Source: Neoasaia chiangmaiensis (GTDB lineage: Bacteria; Pseudomonadota; Alphaproteobacteria; Acetobacterales; Acetobacteraceae). From it: 64,000 nt of DNA. How positions within the stretch are numbered: the first letter of the stretch is position 1; the number at the start of each line of letters is the position of its first letter. The notes beneath the pieces are model-generated. The model did not search any database. It had not been told where the DNA came from and saw nothing but the letters and a program-made list of their open reading frames with translations. Position numbers and translations under genes: made by a program. The stretch lies in contig NZ_CP014691.1 of NCBI RefSeq assembly GCF_002005465.1, positions 3,343,861-3,407,860 on the forward strand, read 5' to 3'. Shown one piece after another: positions 1 to 9,377 of this stretch.

Positions 1-1853
1 TGAAAGCATTCGGCGAGGCGGTGTTCGACCTGATCGAACAGGAACCGCATCGCCTGCGGGAAGTGACGGGTATCGGCCCCAAGCGCGCCGAACGGATCGT
101 CGCCGGCTGGGCGGATCAGAAAGTGATCCGCGAGATCATGCTGTTTCTGCACAGCAACGGCGTCGGCACCTCGCGGGCGGTGCGCATTTTCAAGACCTAC
201 GGGCAGGACGCGGTCAAACTGATTAGCGAAAATCCGTATCGCCTGGCGAAGGACATCCGGGGGATCGGATTCAAGACCGCCGACCAGATCGCCCGGAAAA
301 TGGGGATCGCGCCTGACGCCATGATCCGGGTGCGGGCAGGGATCTCCTACGCGCTCGGCGAGGCGATGGATGAAGGGCATTGCGGCCTTCCGGTCGGAGA
401 ACTGCTGACCAGCACGGCTGAATTGCTGGAAGTCGCGGCACCTCTGATCGAGATGGCCCTCGCGCTGGAACTGGAAGCCGGTGACGTTATTGCCGACAGC
501 GTGGGCGAGACGGGGTGCATCTTCCTGGCTGGCCTGTATCGCGCGGAGCAGAGTATCGCCGAGCGGTTGCGCGCCTGCGCCGTCGGCCGTCCGCCCTGGC
601 CAGAGATCGACGCTGCAAAGGCCATGACCTGGGTGGAAAGGAAGACCGGGCTTGCTCTGGCCCCCAGCCAACAGGAGGCGGTGCGCCTCGCCCTGCGCAG
701 CAAGGTGCTGGTGATCACGGGTGGTCCCGGCGTAGGCAAGACCACATTGGTCAACGCCATCCTGAAAATCGTGACGGCCAAGGGCATCGACGTGCAGCTT
801 TGTGCGCCGACCGGCCGCGCGGCGAAGCGCCTGTCGGAAAGCACGGGGCTGGAAGGCAAGACGATCCATCGCCTATTGGAGACAGACCCGGCGACCGGCA
901 GTTTCAATCGGGACGACACCAACCCGCTGACCTGCGATCTGCTGGTCGTGGACGAGGCCAGCATGGTCGACGTGCTGCTGATGCGCTCCCTGCTACGCGC
1001 GTTGCCTGACAGCGCGGCTCTGCTGATCGTCGGCGACGTGGACCAGTTGCCGTCCGTCGGACCGGGACAGGTGCTCGCCGACATCATTGGCTCCGGTGCT
1101 GTCCCTGTGGTGCGGCTGACCGAGGTGTTCCGCCAAGCGGCGCAGAGCCGGATCATCACCAACGCGCACCGGATCAACGAGGGCAGGATGCCCGAACTGA
1201 GTGCGGAAGAGGGATCGGATTTCTACTTTGTCGAGGCTGGCGAACCGGAGATCGGGCTGCGCAGGCTGCTGGCGGTTGTGAAGGATCGCATCCCAGCACG
1301 GTTCGGGCTGGACCCGGTTCGCGACGTGCAAGTGCTGTGTCCGATGAACCGGGGCGGGCTTGGGGCGCGGTCGCTGAATATCGAATTGCAGCAGGCGCTG
1401 AACCCGCCGGCCGAGGTGAAGGTCGAGCGGTTCGGCTGGACCTATGGTCCGGGCGACAAGGTGATGCAGATCGCCAACGATTATGACCGAGATGTCTTCA
1501 ACGGGGATCTTGGCGTTATCGACAGGATCGATATCGAAGAAGGCGAACTGACCGTTTCATTCGATGGACGGGAGATCGTTTACGGTTTTGGAGAACTGGA
1601 CGAGCTGGTGCTGGCCTACGCGACGACCATTCACAAGAGCCAGGGATCGGAATATCCGGCGGTGGTCATCCCGCTGGTGACGCAGCATTACGCCATGCTG
1701 GCGCGGAACCTGCTCTATACCGGCGTCACACGGGGGCGGATGCTCGTCGTGCTCGTGGGACAGAAGAAGGCGTTGGCCATCGCCGTGCGGAACCAGGGCG
1801 GCAGACGGCGGTGGTCGAAGCTCAGGGAGTGGCTGATGGGTAGTTTTGCATGA
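1..1853 (+). CDS. RecD2-like ATP-dependent DNA helicase, 5' end missing
   Basis: The frame is open to the window edge, so the true start lies upstream; about 617 codons are visible. From the first in-window GTG (position 21) the protein shows helix-hairpin-helix segments (GIGPKRAERI, then GIGFKTADQIARKMG), a Walker A motif GGPGVGKTT near residue 235, a Walker B/DEAS motif (VVDEAS), a GDVDQLPSVGPG motif III and a C-terminal UvrD-like segment with TIHKSQGSEY. This order is that of the SF1B helicases of the RecD2/TraA type, 5'-3' unwinding enzymes that work without RecBC. Whether it serves the mobile element or the defence genes downstream cannot be read from the sequence. Confidence 0.9.
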   Translation, partial: KAFGEAVFDLIEQEPHRLREVTGIGPKRAERIVAGWADQKVIREIMLFLHSNGVGTSRAVRIFKTYGQDAVKLISENPYRLAKDIRGIGFKTADQIARKMGIAPDAMIRVRAGISYALGEAMDEGHCGLPVGELLTSTAELLEVAAPLIEMALALELEAGDVIADSVGETGCIFLAGLYRAEQSIAERLRACAVGRPPWPEIDAAKAMTWVERKTGLALAPSQQEAVRLALRSKVLVITGGPGVGKTTLVNAILKIVTAKGIDVQLCAPTGRAAKRLSESTGLEGKTIHRLLETDPATGSFNRDDTNPLTCDLLVVDEASMVDVLLMRSLLRALPDSAALLIVGDVDQLPSVGPGQVLADIIGSGAVPVVRLTEVFRQAAQSRIITNAHRINEGRMPELSAEEGSDFYFVEAGEPEIGLRRLLAVVKDRIPARFGLDPVRDVQVLCPMNRGGLGARSLNIELQQALNPPAEVKVERFGWTYGPGDKVMQIANDYDRDVFNGDLGVIDRIDIEEGELTVSFDGREIVYGFGELDELVLAYATTIHKSQGSEYPAVVIPLVTQHYAMLARNLLYTGVTRGRMLVVLVGQKKALAIAVRNQGGRRRWSKLREWLMGSFA

Positions 1854-2043
1854 CGGAGCGATGCCTCCATGTCGGCTTCCGCCCTCATCTTGGCCATACG
1901 AGCCTGCGAGTGACCTCTCGCATAGGAGACATGAGCGATTCGGCTCATCACGGAAAGGGCGAAGCCAATAGCAGACCAACGGCTTGCGAGCAACCTAACC
2001 AAAGCCGAAATATGGCGACTCGAATCGATCAGGAGCATTCCCA

Positions 2044-3048
2044 ATGACGCTCTCGCCAGCGTTATCTCGATGTGGCAGAACCCCGATTCCATGTCGGAGT
2101 GTCTTGGACTATGATTGTGTAGAGTATGCACGATCAATGGGCGGTTCCAGCGGGGGAAGCAGTATCTACAGCGCAGTACAACTTTCTGTTTTAACTCGCC
2201 TTTTCTCTGCCACCGTTTTTCGTGAAATGGCGAAGAAAGGTCGATCCGGCTTGTTCCGTCGGTTGCTTGAGCAGACCGATTTAATCGAGAGCGCCGACCC
2301 GCACGCGACTGTCGGCGACGCTTTTGACTCAGCATTTGAGATTCTGAAGGTCGCGGGGCACCGCGACGAATACATCTATCGCGCGGCGATCAGCCACAAA
2401 GTGCTGATGGGCACGCACTCGCTCCGCACGGCCTCAATGCTCAATGAGTTTCGTGCCGGCAGCTGCAAGGCGGATCTCGTCATCCTGAATGGCACTGCGA
2501 CCGTCTATGAAATCAAGTCGGAGCGGGATTCGCTCGCGCGGCTCGCCAACCAAGTAGAGAACTATAAGCGTGTCTTTGCCAAAGTGAACGTGATCGCGAG
2601 CAAAGGTCATATCGAGAACGTGCTGGCAACGGTGCCGAACGATGTCGGGGTGATGTGTCTCTCCAAGCGCTACCAGATCACAACGGTGCGCGACGCGGTC
2701 GACTGCCCGGCGCGCATCTGTCCGGTAACCGTCTTTGAATCACTACGGATGGCCGAAGGTGCGGCGATCCTGCGGGCGATGGGCGTAACGGTGCCGCAGG
2801 TTTCCAACACGCAGCGGCATGCCGCGATGCGCGACCTTTTCGCTGCGCTTGACCCGGTTGCGCTTCATGCCGAGATGGTGCGGACGCTCAAGCGGACGCG
2901 CGATCTCGCACCGCTCGGCGACCTGGTCGATCGTCTACCGGAGTCTCTACAAGCTGCGGCGCTATCTGTATCGGTGCGCCGTGCTGACCACCCGCGGCTA
3001 GTCGACGCCACTTCGACCCCGCTGCACGCGACCATGGCCTGGAGCTGA
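2044..3048 (+). CDS. sce7726-family protein, PD-(D/E)XK-like
   Basis: First gene of a tight three-gene operon (7 and 5 bases to the next genes). I recognise the sce7726 family, a protein of unknown function. The centre carries a likely PD-(D/E)XK nuclease core: D144 in KADLVIL, then E156-x-K158 in VYEIKSE, followed by an ARLANQ helix; E135 lies on the preceding helix. A nuclease role is inferred from these residues only. The ATG at 2044 has AGGAGC seven bases upstream; the first 30 residues look unconserved, so initiation at the ATG at 2134 is possible. The family normally sits beside sce7725, as here. Confidence 0.8.
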   Translation: MTLSPALSRCGRTPIPCRSVLDYDCVEYARSMGGSSGGSSIYSAVQLSVLTRLFSATVFREMAKKGRSGLFRRLLEQTDLIESADPHATVGDAFDSAFEILKVAGHRDEYIYRAAISHKVLMGTHSLRTASMLNEFRAGSCKADLVILNGTATVYEIKSERDSLARLANQVENYKRVFAKVNVIASKGHIENVLATVPNDVGVMCLSKRYQITTVRDAVDCPARICPVTVFESLRMAEGAAILRAMGVTVPQVSNTQRHAAMRDLFAALDPVALHAEMVRTLKRTRDLAPLGDLVDRLPESLQAAALSVSVRRADHPRLVDATSTPLHATMAWS

Positions 3049-3055
3049 CTGCCGC

Positions 3056-3991
3056 ATGTACCATCCCTATTTTCGCGGAAAGCAGTTCGAGCTTATCACG
3101 ATCCGCGAGATGGCGGCGCTTCTTGCCAGGAAGAACTTCGTGCCTGTGATCGAGCCGGTGCGCGAGGCGCTCGGCGGCCTCAAAAAGACCTTGAGCGCGA
3201 TTTGCTCTGCCGGTGGACGGGCGATCGTAATCGTGAACCCCTATCACGGCGACCATCAGGAAGACGGGACAAGCATCACCGGCCTCCTTCAAGACGGCTT
3301 TGTCGACGCCGACAATATCTCCGCTGGCATACTGCTGCGTAGCGACATGACCGTCGACGAAGTGATGGCCTGCTATAACCATCACGCAGATCATCATCCC
3401 GTGCTTGTCCACGCTGGCTTCACCGCGCCCAAGGCTCTAGCAGCCAAACTGGAGAATGGCATCCACAGCCTCACCAATGTCTTCGTCGAAGATCATGCAA
3501 AGCTGCTCTATCGGAAACATTTCGACCAGAGCATGCGCATCCTCGTGCGCGATGGCTTTAAGCGGCTGCGCAATGCCGATTATCCGGCGATGGAGGAGTT
3601 CTCCGATCTCCATGTCACCTACGGAGATCTCGGCATGTCGGGCTTTGGTGACTTTCTGATTGTCGGCGACGTCTACAGCGAGGGCGGAGGTCCAGCTTAT
3701 GCCGTCGCGATCCATTTGACCTTCATCGATCCTGACAAGGACGATGTCATGTACATCTATCACTTCGTCTCGGATACGAAGGACACGCCGACCGATCCTG
3801 CCGGCAAGTTCGCCCAAGCGCTTGCGAAGCTGATCACGAAACTGGACAGCGGTAATTCCCACATCCTCGAGACCGGAGCGATCAAGGAGTTTCGAGACCT
3901 CCATGCTAAGGGCCATTTCCCGGGTCTTGGCTACGTCAAAAAGCTCTCGATGAAACATCACATCGAAACGCTTGCCGACTATATTGGCTGA
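3056..3991 (+). CDS. sce7725-family ('beta family') protein
   Basis: Second gene of the operon. The opening MYHPYFRGKQFELITIREM is the hallmark of the sce7725/beta family, named for resemblance to the Beta protein of phage T4. The family has no assigned reaction. The protein is 311 residues, soluble, and has alternating strands and helices with IVIVNPY, PVLVHAG and FVEDH segments that look like a TIM-barrel or similar alpha/beta fold (an impression, not a match). The pairing with sce7726 and a RES-domain gene implies a joint function. Confidence 0.8.
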   Translation: MYHPYFRGKQFELITIREMAALLARKNFVPVIEPVREALGGLKKTLSAICSAGGRAIVIVNPYHGDHQEDGTSITGLLQDGFVDADNISAGILLRSDMTVDEVMACYNHHADHHPVLVHAGFTAPKALAAKLENGIHSLTNVFVEDHAKLLYRKHFDQSMRILVRDGFKRLRNADYPAMEEFSDLHVTYGDLGMSGFGDFLIVGDVYSEGGGPAYAVAIHLTFIDPDKDDVMYIYHFVSDTKDTPTDPAGKFAQALAKLITKLDSGNSHILETGAIKEFRDLHAKGHFPGLGYVKKLSMKHHIETLADYIG

Positions 3992-3996
3992 GCCCC

Positions 3997-5019
3997 ATGG
4001 CACAGCGTTTCTGCTGCTCGGAGTGCTTCGACGATCACGGACTGCGTGATCAGCTCTTCCCGTCGCTCGATCCCGGCCATGGGACATGCGATTTCTGTGG
4101 GACCACTGGCACCCAGCTCGTTGAACCGGGCAAGCTCGCCAATTATTTCGAACTGTTAGTAAATGTCTATGAGCCGAATGAAGATGGGAAGTCGCTGGTC
4201 GAATGGATGAAGGACGATTGGCAACTCTTCAGCCATCCGCGTATGGATATTGCTCACGCTAAGGAACTTCTTGGCGAGATTCTCGATGACGGTGAGATCG
4301 TCCGAAGGGGCTTCGTCCCGTCGGCAAGCTATATTAGTGAAGGTCTCGCGCAGTGGGACAAACTGCGTGACGAAATGATGTATGCTAATCGCTGGTTTCT
4401 CGACGTCGCCGTCGACCTAGACCGTCTCCGCCAGCTGCTCGACATGCTGCTGGCACCGCCATTGCCCCGGCAATGGTATCGCGCGCGAATCCGCACCGAG
4501 GATGAGGTCTTTCCAATCGAGAAGATGGGTGCACCGCCGAAGCGACGCTCATCACATGGCAGGGCCAATCCCGCGGGCATCCCCTATCTCTATTTGGGGT
4601 CGCTGCCCGATACGGCTGCAGCCGAGATCCGGCCCCATACCGGCGAAGTTGCTTGCGTTGCCGATTTCACAATCCCCGAGATCAAGGCGGTGGATTTACG
4701 AAATCCGCGTAAACTCGTTTCCCCCTTCATCCTGACCGATGCGAGCGAGATCGGCCAGCTGCGTGCCGACTTGCCATTCCTCGAACGTCTGGGTGAGGAA
4801 TTGACTCGTCCGGTTCAACCGGCGGGGGCGGCAATCGACTATATTCCGAGCCAGTATCTGTGTGAATTCATCAAGAAGAGCGGCTTTAACGGCGTAGTCT
4901 ATCGCAGTTCGGTCAGTGATGGCATCAATCTCGCTCTGTTCGATCCCGCTCAGGCAGTCGGCGGGGCGGTGGTGCTCTACAATGTAACCAAGGTATCGGT
5001 CGAAGTTGCCGCCGCCTAA
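3997..5019 (+). CDS. RES-domain NAD+-degrading toxin-like protein with N-terminal zinc ribbon
   Basis: Third gene of the sce7726/sce7725 operon. Residues 6-34 hold a Cys-rich knuckle (C6, C7, C10 and C31-x2-C34) that probably binds zinc. Residues about 45-150 are helical and resemble the HEPN-associated N-terminal domain found on such proteins. Residues 155-335 form a RES domain: R162 in WYRAR, the YLYLGSLPDTAAAE segment ending in E210, and SQYLCEFI...GVVYRSS with serines at 304-305. RES toxins (for example MbcT) degrade NAD+ by phosphorolysis or hydrolysis. All three key positions are kept, so it is probably active. No Xre-type antitoxin gene lies next to it, unlike ordinary Xre-RES pairs; its partners may be the two genes before it. 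Confidence 0.85.
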   Translation: MAQRFCCSECFDDHGLRDQLFPSLDPGHGTCDFCGTTGTQLVEPGKLANYFELLVNVYEPNEDGKSLVEWMKDDWQLFSHPRMDIAHAKELLGEILDDGEIVRRGFVPSASYISEGLAQWDKLRDEMMYANRWFLDVAVDLDRLRQLLDMLLAPPLPRQWYRARIRTEDEVFPIEKMGAPPKRRSSHGRANPAGIPYLYLGSLPDTAAAEIRPHTGEVACVADFTIPEIKAVDLRNPRKLVSPFILTDASEIGQLRADLPFLERLGEELTRPVQPAGAAIDYIPSQYLCEFIKKSGFNGVVYRSSVSDGINLALFDPAQAVGGAVVLYNVTKVSVEVAAA

Positions 5020-5155
5020 GAAGACGCACTTTGATAACGGCAGCCTTGTAAACGATAGCTTCCAGAACCTGCGGGCATTTGTTGTTTGATCGCGACGAGG
5101 GCGCAATGCTATCGATGGACCGATCAGCAGGTGGCTTCGGAGGATTGTAGGAGAT

Positions 5156-6589
5156 TCAGTGTCGCTTGCTTGCAGATGCCTTTCGGCTCGCATCAATTAC
5201 TATGATCTCAGATGCTCGCTCGCCAGCATCTATACGTGCTTTCTGAATGCGCCGGATTTCGTTCAACTTCATACCGAGATCGCCATAATCAATAATAACG
5301 AATAGCGCGAATTCGGTCTGCGAGGCATCCTTGTAGAACTCGAGCTGCTTTTCATAGCCATGCACGATCGTGCCACCGGATCGCTTCATCTCGACCAGTA
5401 CGCGGGCCGAATAGCCGCTTGAGAATTTGAAGTCGATCGGACCACCGCCCATGTTTGCCTCTGGAGAAATGTCTAGGTCGTTCGCCTTACAGAAAGCGTC
5501 GGCGATGGCGTAATAGATGAGCTGCGAGGCGCGTTCCTTCTTTGGCTTATCGCCGAGCCAAAGCTCCTCCCATAGATTGCCAGCCTCTACATGCCGTTTG
5601 AACTGCGCGACCGTATCCCTGACGACGCACATGATTTCGTTCGGTCCTAGCTTCAGGTTATAGGGCGATGCCTGCTTCAGGCCCGGAAATCCATTCGCGA
5701 TGATGCCCTTTAGCCGGTAGTAGCCAAGTGCGTCTAAGTTGGGATCGTAGTTGCTAACGTTCTCCTTTACGGCGGCGAGGAAGAAGTCGAACTCCTCCGG
5801 TGATGCTAGCGCTGCGCTCCGCAGTGCATGCTTGCGATCGACAACTGTTGGTCGGATGATGCCGCCAAGTAACTGATTAACCCGGTCGCGGATGCGCGCG
5901 TTCTCCATCGCGGCACGCTCGATATCCGACCAATCGTTGGCGATAGGCAGTTCACGCACAATGTCTTCAGGTACCAGCACGATCGGGACTGCGCGGCCCG
6001 ACGATGTCTCGAAACGGGGCAGCTTATGGTTCGTGCCTATGTTGGTTTCGAACAATGGAACCCCATTCGCCCGGCAGAACGCTTCAGTGATTGCGGCGAG
6101 GTCATCCATGATGACAGTCGTGGTTAGGTCACTGATCGTATCTGGCCCGACATCCTCCTCGAAAAATCCCATCAGCGAGATCATCTCTGGATCTCGCGCA
6201 CCAAGCATGACAATCTCTTTGCTGGTGCGCAGGATCGCCTCGCGGATGTCCTGAGGGCGCGAGCTTCCCGAGCGTCCGCTTCCTCCGTAGCCCAGTCCGT
6301 TCTCCGGCGGTTCGCTTAGGTCAAGCTGACGACGGGCCCCCTTCCATGCAGCATCGTTCTCTGCGCTCGAGATAGTCAGCATCCGTACCAACACCTCGAA
6401 ATGGCGCCGGAAGCGATCAACGGCCGATGTGGAGATCACGGTGTTACTGGATTTTTCGAGTAGAACCGGGTCGATAAAGAGCGGCACGTCGACATCGAGG
6501 AAGGGGTCAATCAGACCCGCAGCCGCGATTGTCTTTGGCATCACGCCAAAATAAGCAGAAAATAAGATTGGATTTTGTACACGAGCCAT
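5156..6589 (-). CDS. Uncharacterised protein with C-terminal PD-(D/E)XK nuclease-like domain
   Basis: 477 residues; I do not recognise a named family for the first 340. The last 130 residues carry a restriction-endonuclease-like core: E352, then D386 in GPIDFKF, E400-x-K402 in VLVEMKR, and a helix GYEKQLEFY with Q415. This pattern is typical of nucleases of defence systems. The gene converges on the RES operon and lies downstream of the DUF6880 gene on the same strand. Cutting activity is inferred from the motif. ATG at 6589 is the only plausible start. Confidence 0.7.
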   Translation of the reverse strand: MARVQNPILFSAYFGVMPKTIAAAGLIDPFLDVDVPLFIDPVLLEKSSNTVISTSAVDRFRRHFEVLVRMLTISSAENDAAWKGARRQLDLSEPPENGLGYGGSGRSGSSRPQDIREAILRTSKEIVMLGARDPEMISLMGFFEEDVGPDTISDLTTTVIMDDLAAITEAFCRANGVPLFETNIGTNHKLPRFETSSGRAVPIVLVPEDIVRELPIANDWSDIERAAMENARIRDRVNQLLGGIIRPTVVDRKHALRSAALASPEEFDFFLAAVKENVSNYDPNLDALGYYRLKGIIANGFPGLKQASPYNLKLGPNEIMCVVRDTVAQFKRHVEAGNLWEELWLGDKPKKERASQLIYYAIADAFCKANDLDISPEANMGGGPIDFKFSSGYSARVLVEMKRSGGTIVHGYEKQLEFYKDASQTEFALFVIIDYGDLGMKLNEIRRIQKARIDAGERASEIIVIDASRKASASKRH

Positions 6590-6840
6590 TCCTCAAGATA
6601 GCCTGCGTTGTGTCAGATCGCCATCAGCACATCATCCATCGTCTTGGAGAAGGGGATTTTTTCACGAAATCCGATCTCGGCCCCGTAGACCCCAGAAGTC
6701 TGCATATATAGATCGCGACCAAATCGCTAGAATGGTCGCGATCGGGCGGCCTGCTGCGAACCTCTAACACACTAATGACTGTTTTCTATTGATTCTCTCC
6801 GACACCGGACTTTCCGCTCACCCCCCATTGCGGTCTTTAA
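6590..6840. other. Intergenic gap, no gene seen
   Basis: About 250 bases between the end of the DUF6880 gene and the start of the PD-(D/E)XK gene, both on the minus strand. It is richer in A and T than the flanks and probably holds the promoter for the nuclease-like gene. No repeat or convincing hairpin was seen. Confidence 0.4.
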
Positions 6841-8280
6841 CTATTTACCGACCAAGGACCAGAATCCCAGCTTGCGCTTATGCTGCGCTTGCAAGCGGAT
6901 CACAAAGGCTTCGTGGCTTTCCATGCCGTTTGTCGCTGTCAGCATTGGCGCAAGCCGCCGACAGGAGGCGAGATCCTTTGCTGCATAGGAGTAGTAGCGG
7001 GAAAGCGCCTTATCCAGCACGGCCTCGACCAGTAGGCGGTAAAGAATCGTGGCCTCGTTGGGATACGATTCAGACAGACGATCCGCAGCCGGACGCAGTG
7101 TTCCATAATCACGCCCGTCCAGTTCCGCCGTATGTTCCCGCACGAGATTGGCAGCGGCATCGAGTGCTGGCCATTCAAGAAGAGTGGAAAGGGCTACGCT
7201 CCTGACCGGGAAATTACGGATGTAATTGAGTGTCTGTTCTTCAGCATCAATCGCATCGTAATCGCTGAGATGGCGTTGGTATGCCCGCCAGTGCGGCAGG
7301 CTCAGGCGGTCCTGAAAGACTTTCCATCGCAGGGACTGGGCCTGGTCGCGGTCGCCCACGGCTTCGCACGCTTCTATCCGAAGGTCATCGTTTTCCCAGC
7401 GGAACCGGGATGTCTCATCGGTCTCCCGGTCGAGCCATTCGAGCGCCTCATGGGCGCGCTCCTTGTCCAGCAGGCGGCGTGCAACATCGCCGATAGAGGC
7501 GGACTGGCGGTCACTCAGGCCAACCGCGTCAATATAGGCATCGACGTCACCCATTGCATCGGCCAGATCCTTCAGGTGACCGAGGGTCTGCATGCGTGCG
7601 ATGTCGGTACGATAGTCTCCCTTCGCCTTTGAGGCGGGAAGGTCGTGCAATCGTGCAAGAAGCGTGCTTCTGAGTATGGCCGCGCCCGGCTTCCCCAGAG
7701 CTTCACCGCACGACGCGATCAGGTGGTCACACGTGCCATACCCATCCGCATCGAGAAGCGTGAGCAGATCCCTGACGGTGACAGCCGGATCCCGGCCGGC
7801 CTGTCGTCCCCAGAGGGTACCAAGGTCGGAGGCCGCCTCGCGGAACACATCGGACAGATAACCGGAACTGTCATCGGAGCGCTCATAGACGGAAGGAGCA
7901 AGTTCCACGAGAATGCGCATGGCGGAAATCGCCTGCCCGATATCCATCGTTGAAACATCATCGAGAATGGAGCGTCGCAGTGTGTCGAGTTCCGCGGCGA
8001 GGGGTTTGATCCGGTCCCAGGGCAGGAATCCACGGGAACGCTGGATCGTTCGCAGCCTTTTCTCGATCTCCTTGCCGAGTTTGTCTTTCGCATGGGCGGC
8101 TGTCAGCGCCATGCGCAGCTTTCGGGTGAGCACGGCATCCTGCTCCGACAGTTCGACCAGAAGGTCTGCGAGCCGATCCACACCAAGGGCTTTCAGATTC
8201 TCTTTCGTGACGGTCGTGCCGACTTTCGCGGATGCGGCGGATTTGCGGGTGGCAGGCTTTGTAGAAGGAGTGCGGGCCAT
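6841..8280 (-). CDS. DUF6880 family protein
   Basis: 479 residues. The N-terminus is a basic, Ala/Lys/Thr-rich tail (about 25 residues), then TKENLKALGVDRLADLLVELSEQD, typical of the DUF6880 family. The rest is an all-helical array with tetratricopeptide-like repeats (for example AHEALEWLDRE and ATILYRLLVEAVLDKALSRYYSYAAKDL). No catalytic motif is visible; a scaffold or interaction role fits the fold. The ATG at 8280 opens the gene. The family is common in alphaproteobacterial accessory DNA but has no known function. Confidence 0.75.
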   Translation of the reverse strand: MARTPSTKPATRKSAASAKVGTTVTKENLKALGVDRLADLLVELSEQDAVLTRKLRMALTAAHAKDKLGKEIEKRLRTIQRSRGFLPWDRIKPLAAELDTLRRSILDDVSTMDIGQAISAMRILVELAPSVYERSDDSSGYLSDVFREAASDLGTLWGRQAGRDPAVTVRDLLTLLDADGYGTCDHLIASCGEALGKPGAAILRSTLLARLHDLPASKAKGDYRTDIARMQTLGHLKDLADAMGDVDAYIDAVGLSDRQSASIGDVARRLLDKERAHEALEWLDRETDETSRFRWENDDLRIEACEAVGDRDQAQSLRWKVFQDRLSLPHWRAYQRHLSDYDAIDAEEQTLNYIRNFPVRSVALSTLLEWPALDAAANLVREHTAELDGRDYGTLRPAADRLSESYPNEATILYRLLVEAVLDKALSRYYSYAAKDLASCRRLAPMLTATNGMESHEAFVIRLQAQHKRKLGFWSLVGK

Positions 8281-8382
8281 GAATACAGATTATGACAGCG
8301 ACACAGGGGACGCAATCAAATGCCGTTGCCAGGAAAAAGAGGAAAAAAGCTAATGGCTCCGCCCTCGCGTCGGCAAGGGGTC

Positions 8383-8471
8383 GCGTCAGCGCGCTGACGC
8401 CGCCCGATGGGGTGTCCCCGATCTTCCTGCGCTGCGCTCCGTGCAGATCTGGCGATACCCCTCCCCATCGG
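8383..8471. promoter_or_regulatory. Palindrome and long stem-loop leader before the methyltransferase gene
   Basis: In the 276-base gap before the methyltransferase gene, 8383-8400 is a perfect 18-base palindrome (GCGTCAGCG/CGCTGACGC). Directly after it, CCGATGGGG (8404-8412) pairs with CCCCATCGG (8463-8471), and the inner GGGTGTCCCC..GATCT and AGATCTGGCGATACCC extend the stem imperfectly. A structured 5' leader or a protein site is possible; function unknown. Confidence 0.45.
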
Positions 8472-8556
8472 TCGCCCTTGCCGTTGCTACCCCGCTGCTC
8501 GCCGCGAGGCAGAGGAACAGCGGGGGCTGTTCCTCGCGGAACAAAGGGCAAAGACC

Positions 8557-9237
8557 ATGACCGGCAACATCACCACGGCGACCGATTTCCGCAATACCGT
8601 CCTTAACGGTGACAGTGTGCAGCTTATGCGCGCACTACCCCGTAACTCGGTGGATTTCATCCTGACAGACCCGCCTTACCTGGTGAACTATCAGGGCAGG
8701 GACGGGCGGAAGGTGCGCAACGACGACAATGCGCGCTGGCTTCGGCCCGCTTTCAACCAGATGCACCGTGTCCTGAAATGGGACGGGTTCGCCGTTTCGT
8801 TCTATGGCTGGAACCGTATCGACCTCTTCGCTGAGGCCTGGAAGGCGGCGGGGTTCCGCATGGTCGGGCATATCGTTTTTCGCAAGTCGTATTCCTCCTC
8901 TTCCCGATTTCTCCGGTATGAACACGAAAGCGCCTACCTGCTGGCCAAGGGGAACGTCACACCGCCCGCAAAGCCCATCCCGGATGTGATCGACATGCCC
9001 TATTCCGGAAACAAGTTGCACCCGACGCAAAAGCCGGTGGCCGCACTTCTGCCCCTGGTGGAAGCCTTCTGCCCGGTGGGTGGTCTGGTTCTGGACCCGT
9101 TCGCCGGTTCGGGTTCGTCGCTGGTGGCGGCGCAGCATCTTGGCCGCGACTGGCTGGGGATGGAACTGGACCCGGACCACGCCGCGACGGCAACCCGTCG
9201 GCTGGCCTGGCATGGAGCGAGGAGGGCGGCGGCGTAA
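8557..9237 (+). CDS. Orphan site-specific DNA methyltransferase
   Basis: 226 residues from the ATG at 8557 (MTGNITTATDFRNTVLNGD). The catalytic motif DPPY is at residues 38-41 (FILTDPPY), and the S-adenosylmethionine motif follows near the C-terminus (LDPFAGSGSSLVAAQ). Motif IV before motif I marks a beta-type amino methyltransferase (N6-adenine or N4-cytosine). The short length and lack of a separate target domain match the orphan enzymes found on alphaproteobacterial conjugative elements. No restriction gene is adjacent, so it may protect the element or act in regulation. The frame is open 150 bases further upstream, but the start at 8557 fits the family. Confidence 0.85.
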   Translation: MTGNITTATDFRNTVLNGDSVQLMRALPRNSVDFILTDPPYLVNYQGRDGRKVRNDDNARWLRPAFNQMHRVLKWDGFAVSFYGWNRIDLFAEAWKAAGFRMVGHIVFRKSYSSSSRFLRYEHESAYLLAKGNVTPPAKPIPDVIDMPYSGNKLHPTQKPVAALLPLVEAFCPVGGLVLDPFAGSGSSLVAAQHLGRDWLGMELDPDHAATATRRLAWHGARRAAA

Positions 9238-9377
9238 GCCGCCCCCTTCTTCGCCTCACCGGACGGCCGGAAAATCGCGCCGGTCCCGATGGACCGGCGG
9301 CGGAGACGCGCCGCTGCCCGGCGCGTGCGGCGCTCGCCGGCATCGCCGGCTCGCATTTTTCATTTCGGCAGCTCTGT

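Noticed and set aside
1850..2047. Short frame between the helicase and the sce7726 gene
   Set aside because: No recognisable protein, and the overlap with the helicase stop looks accidental.
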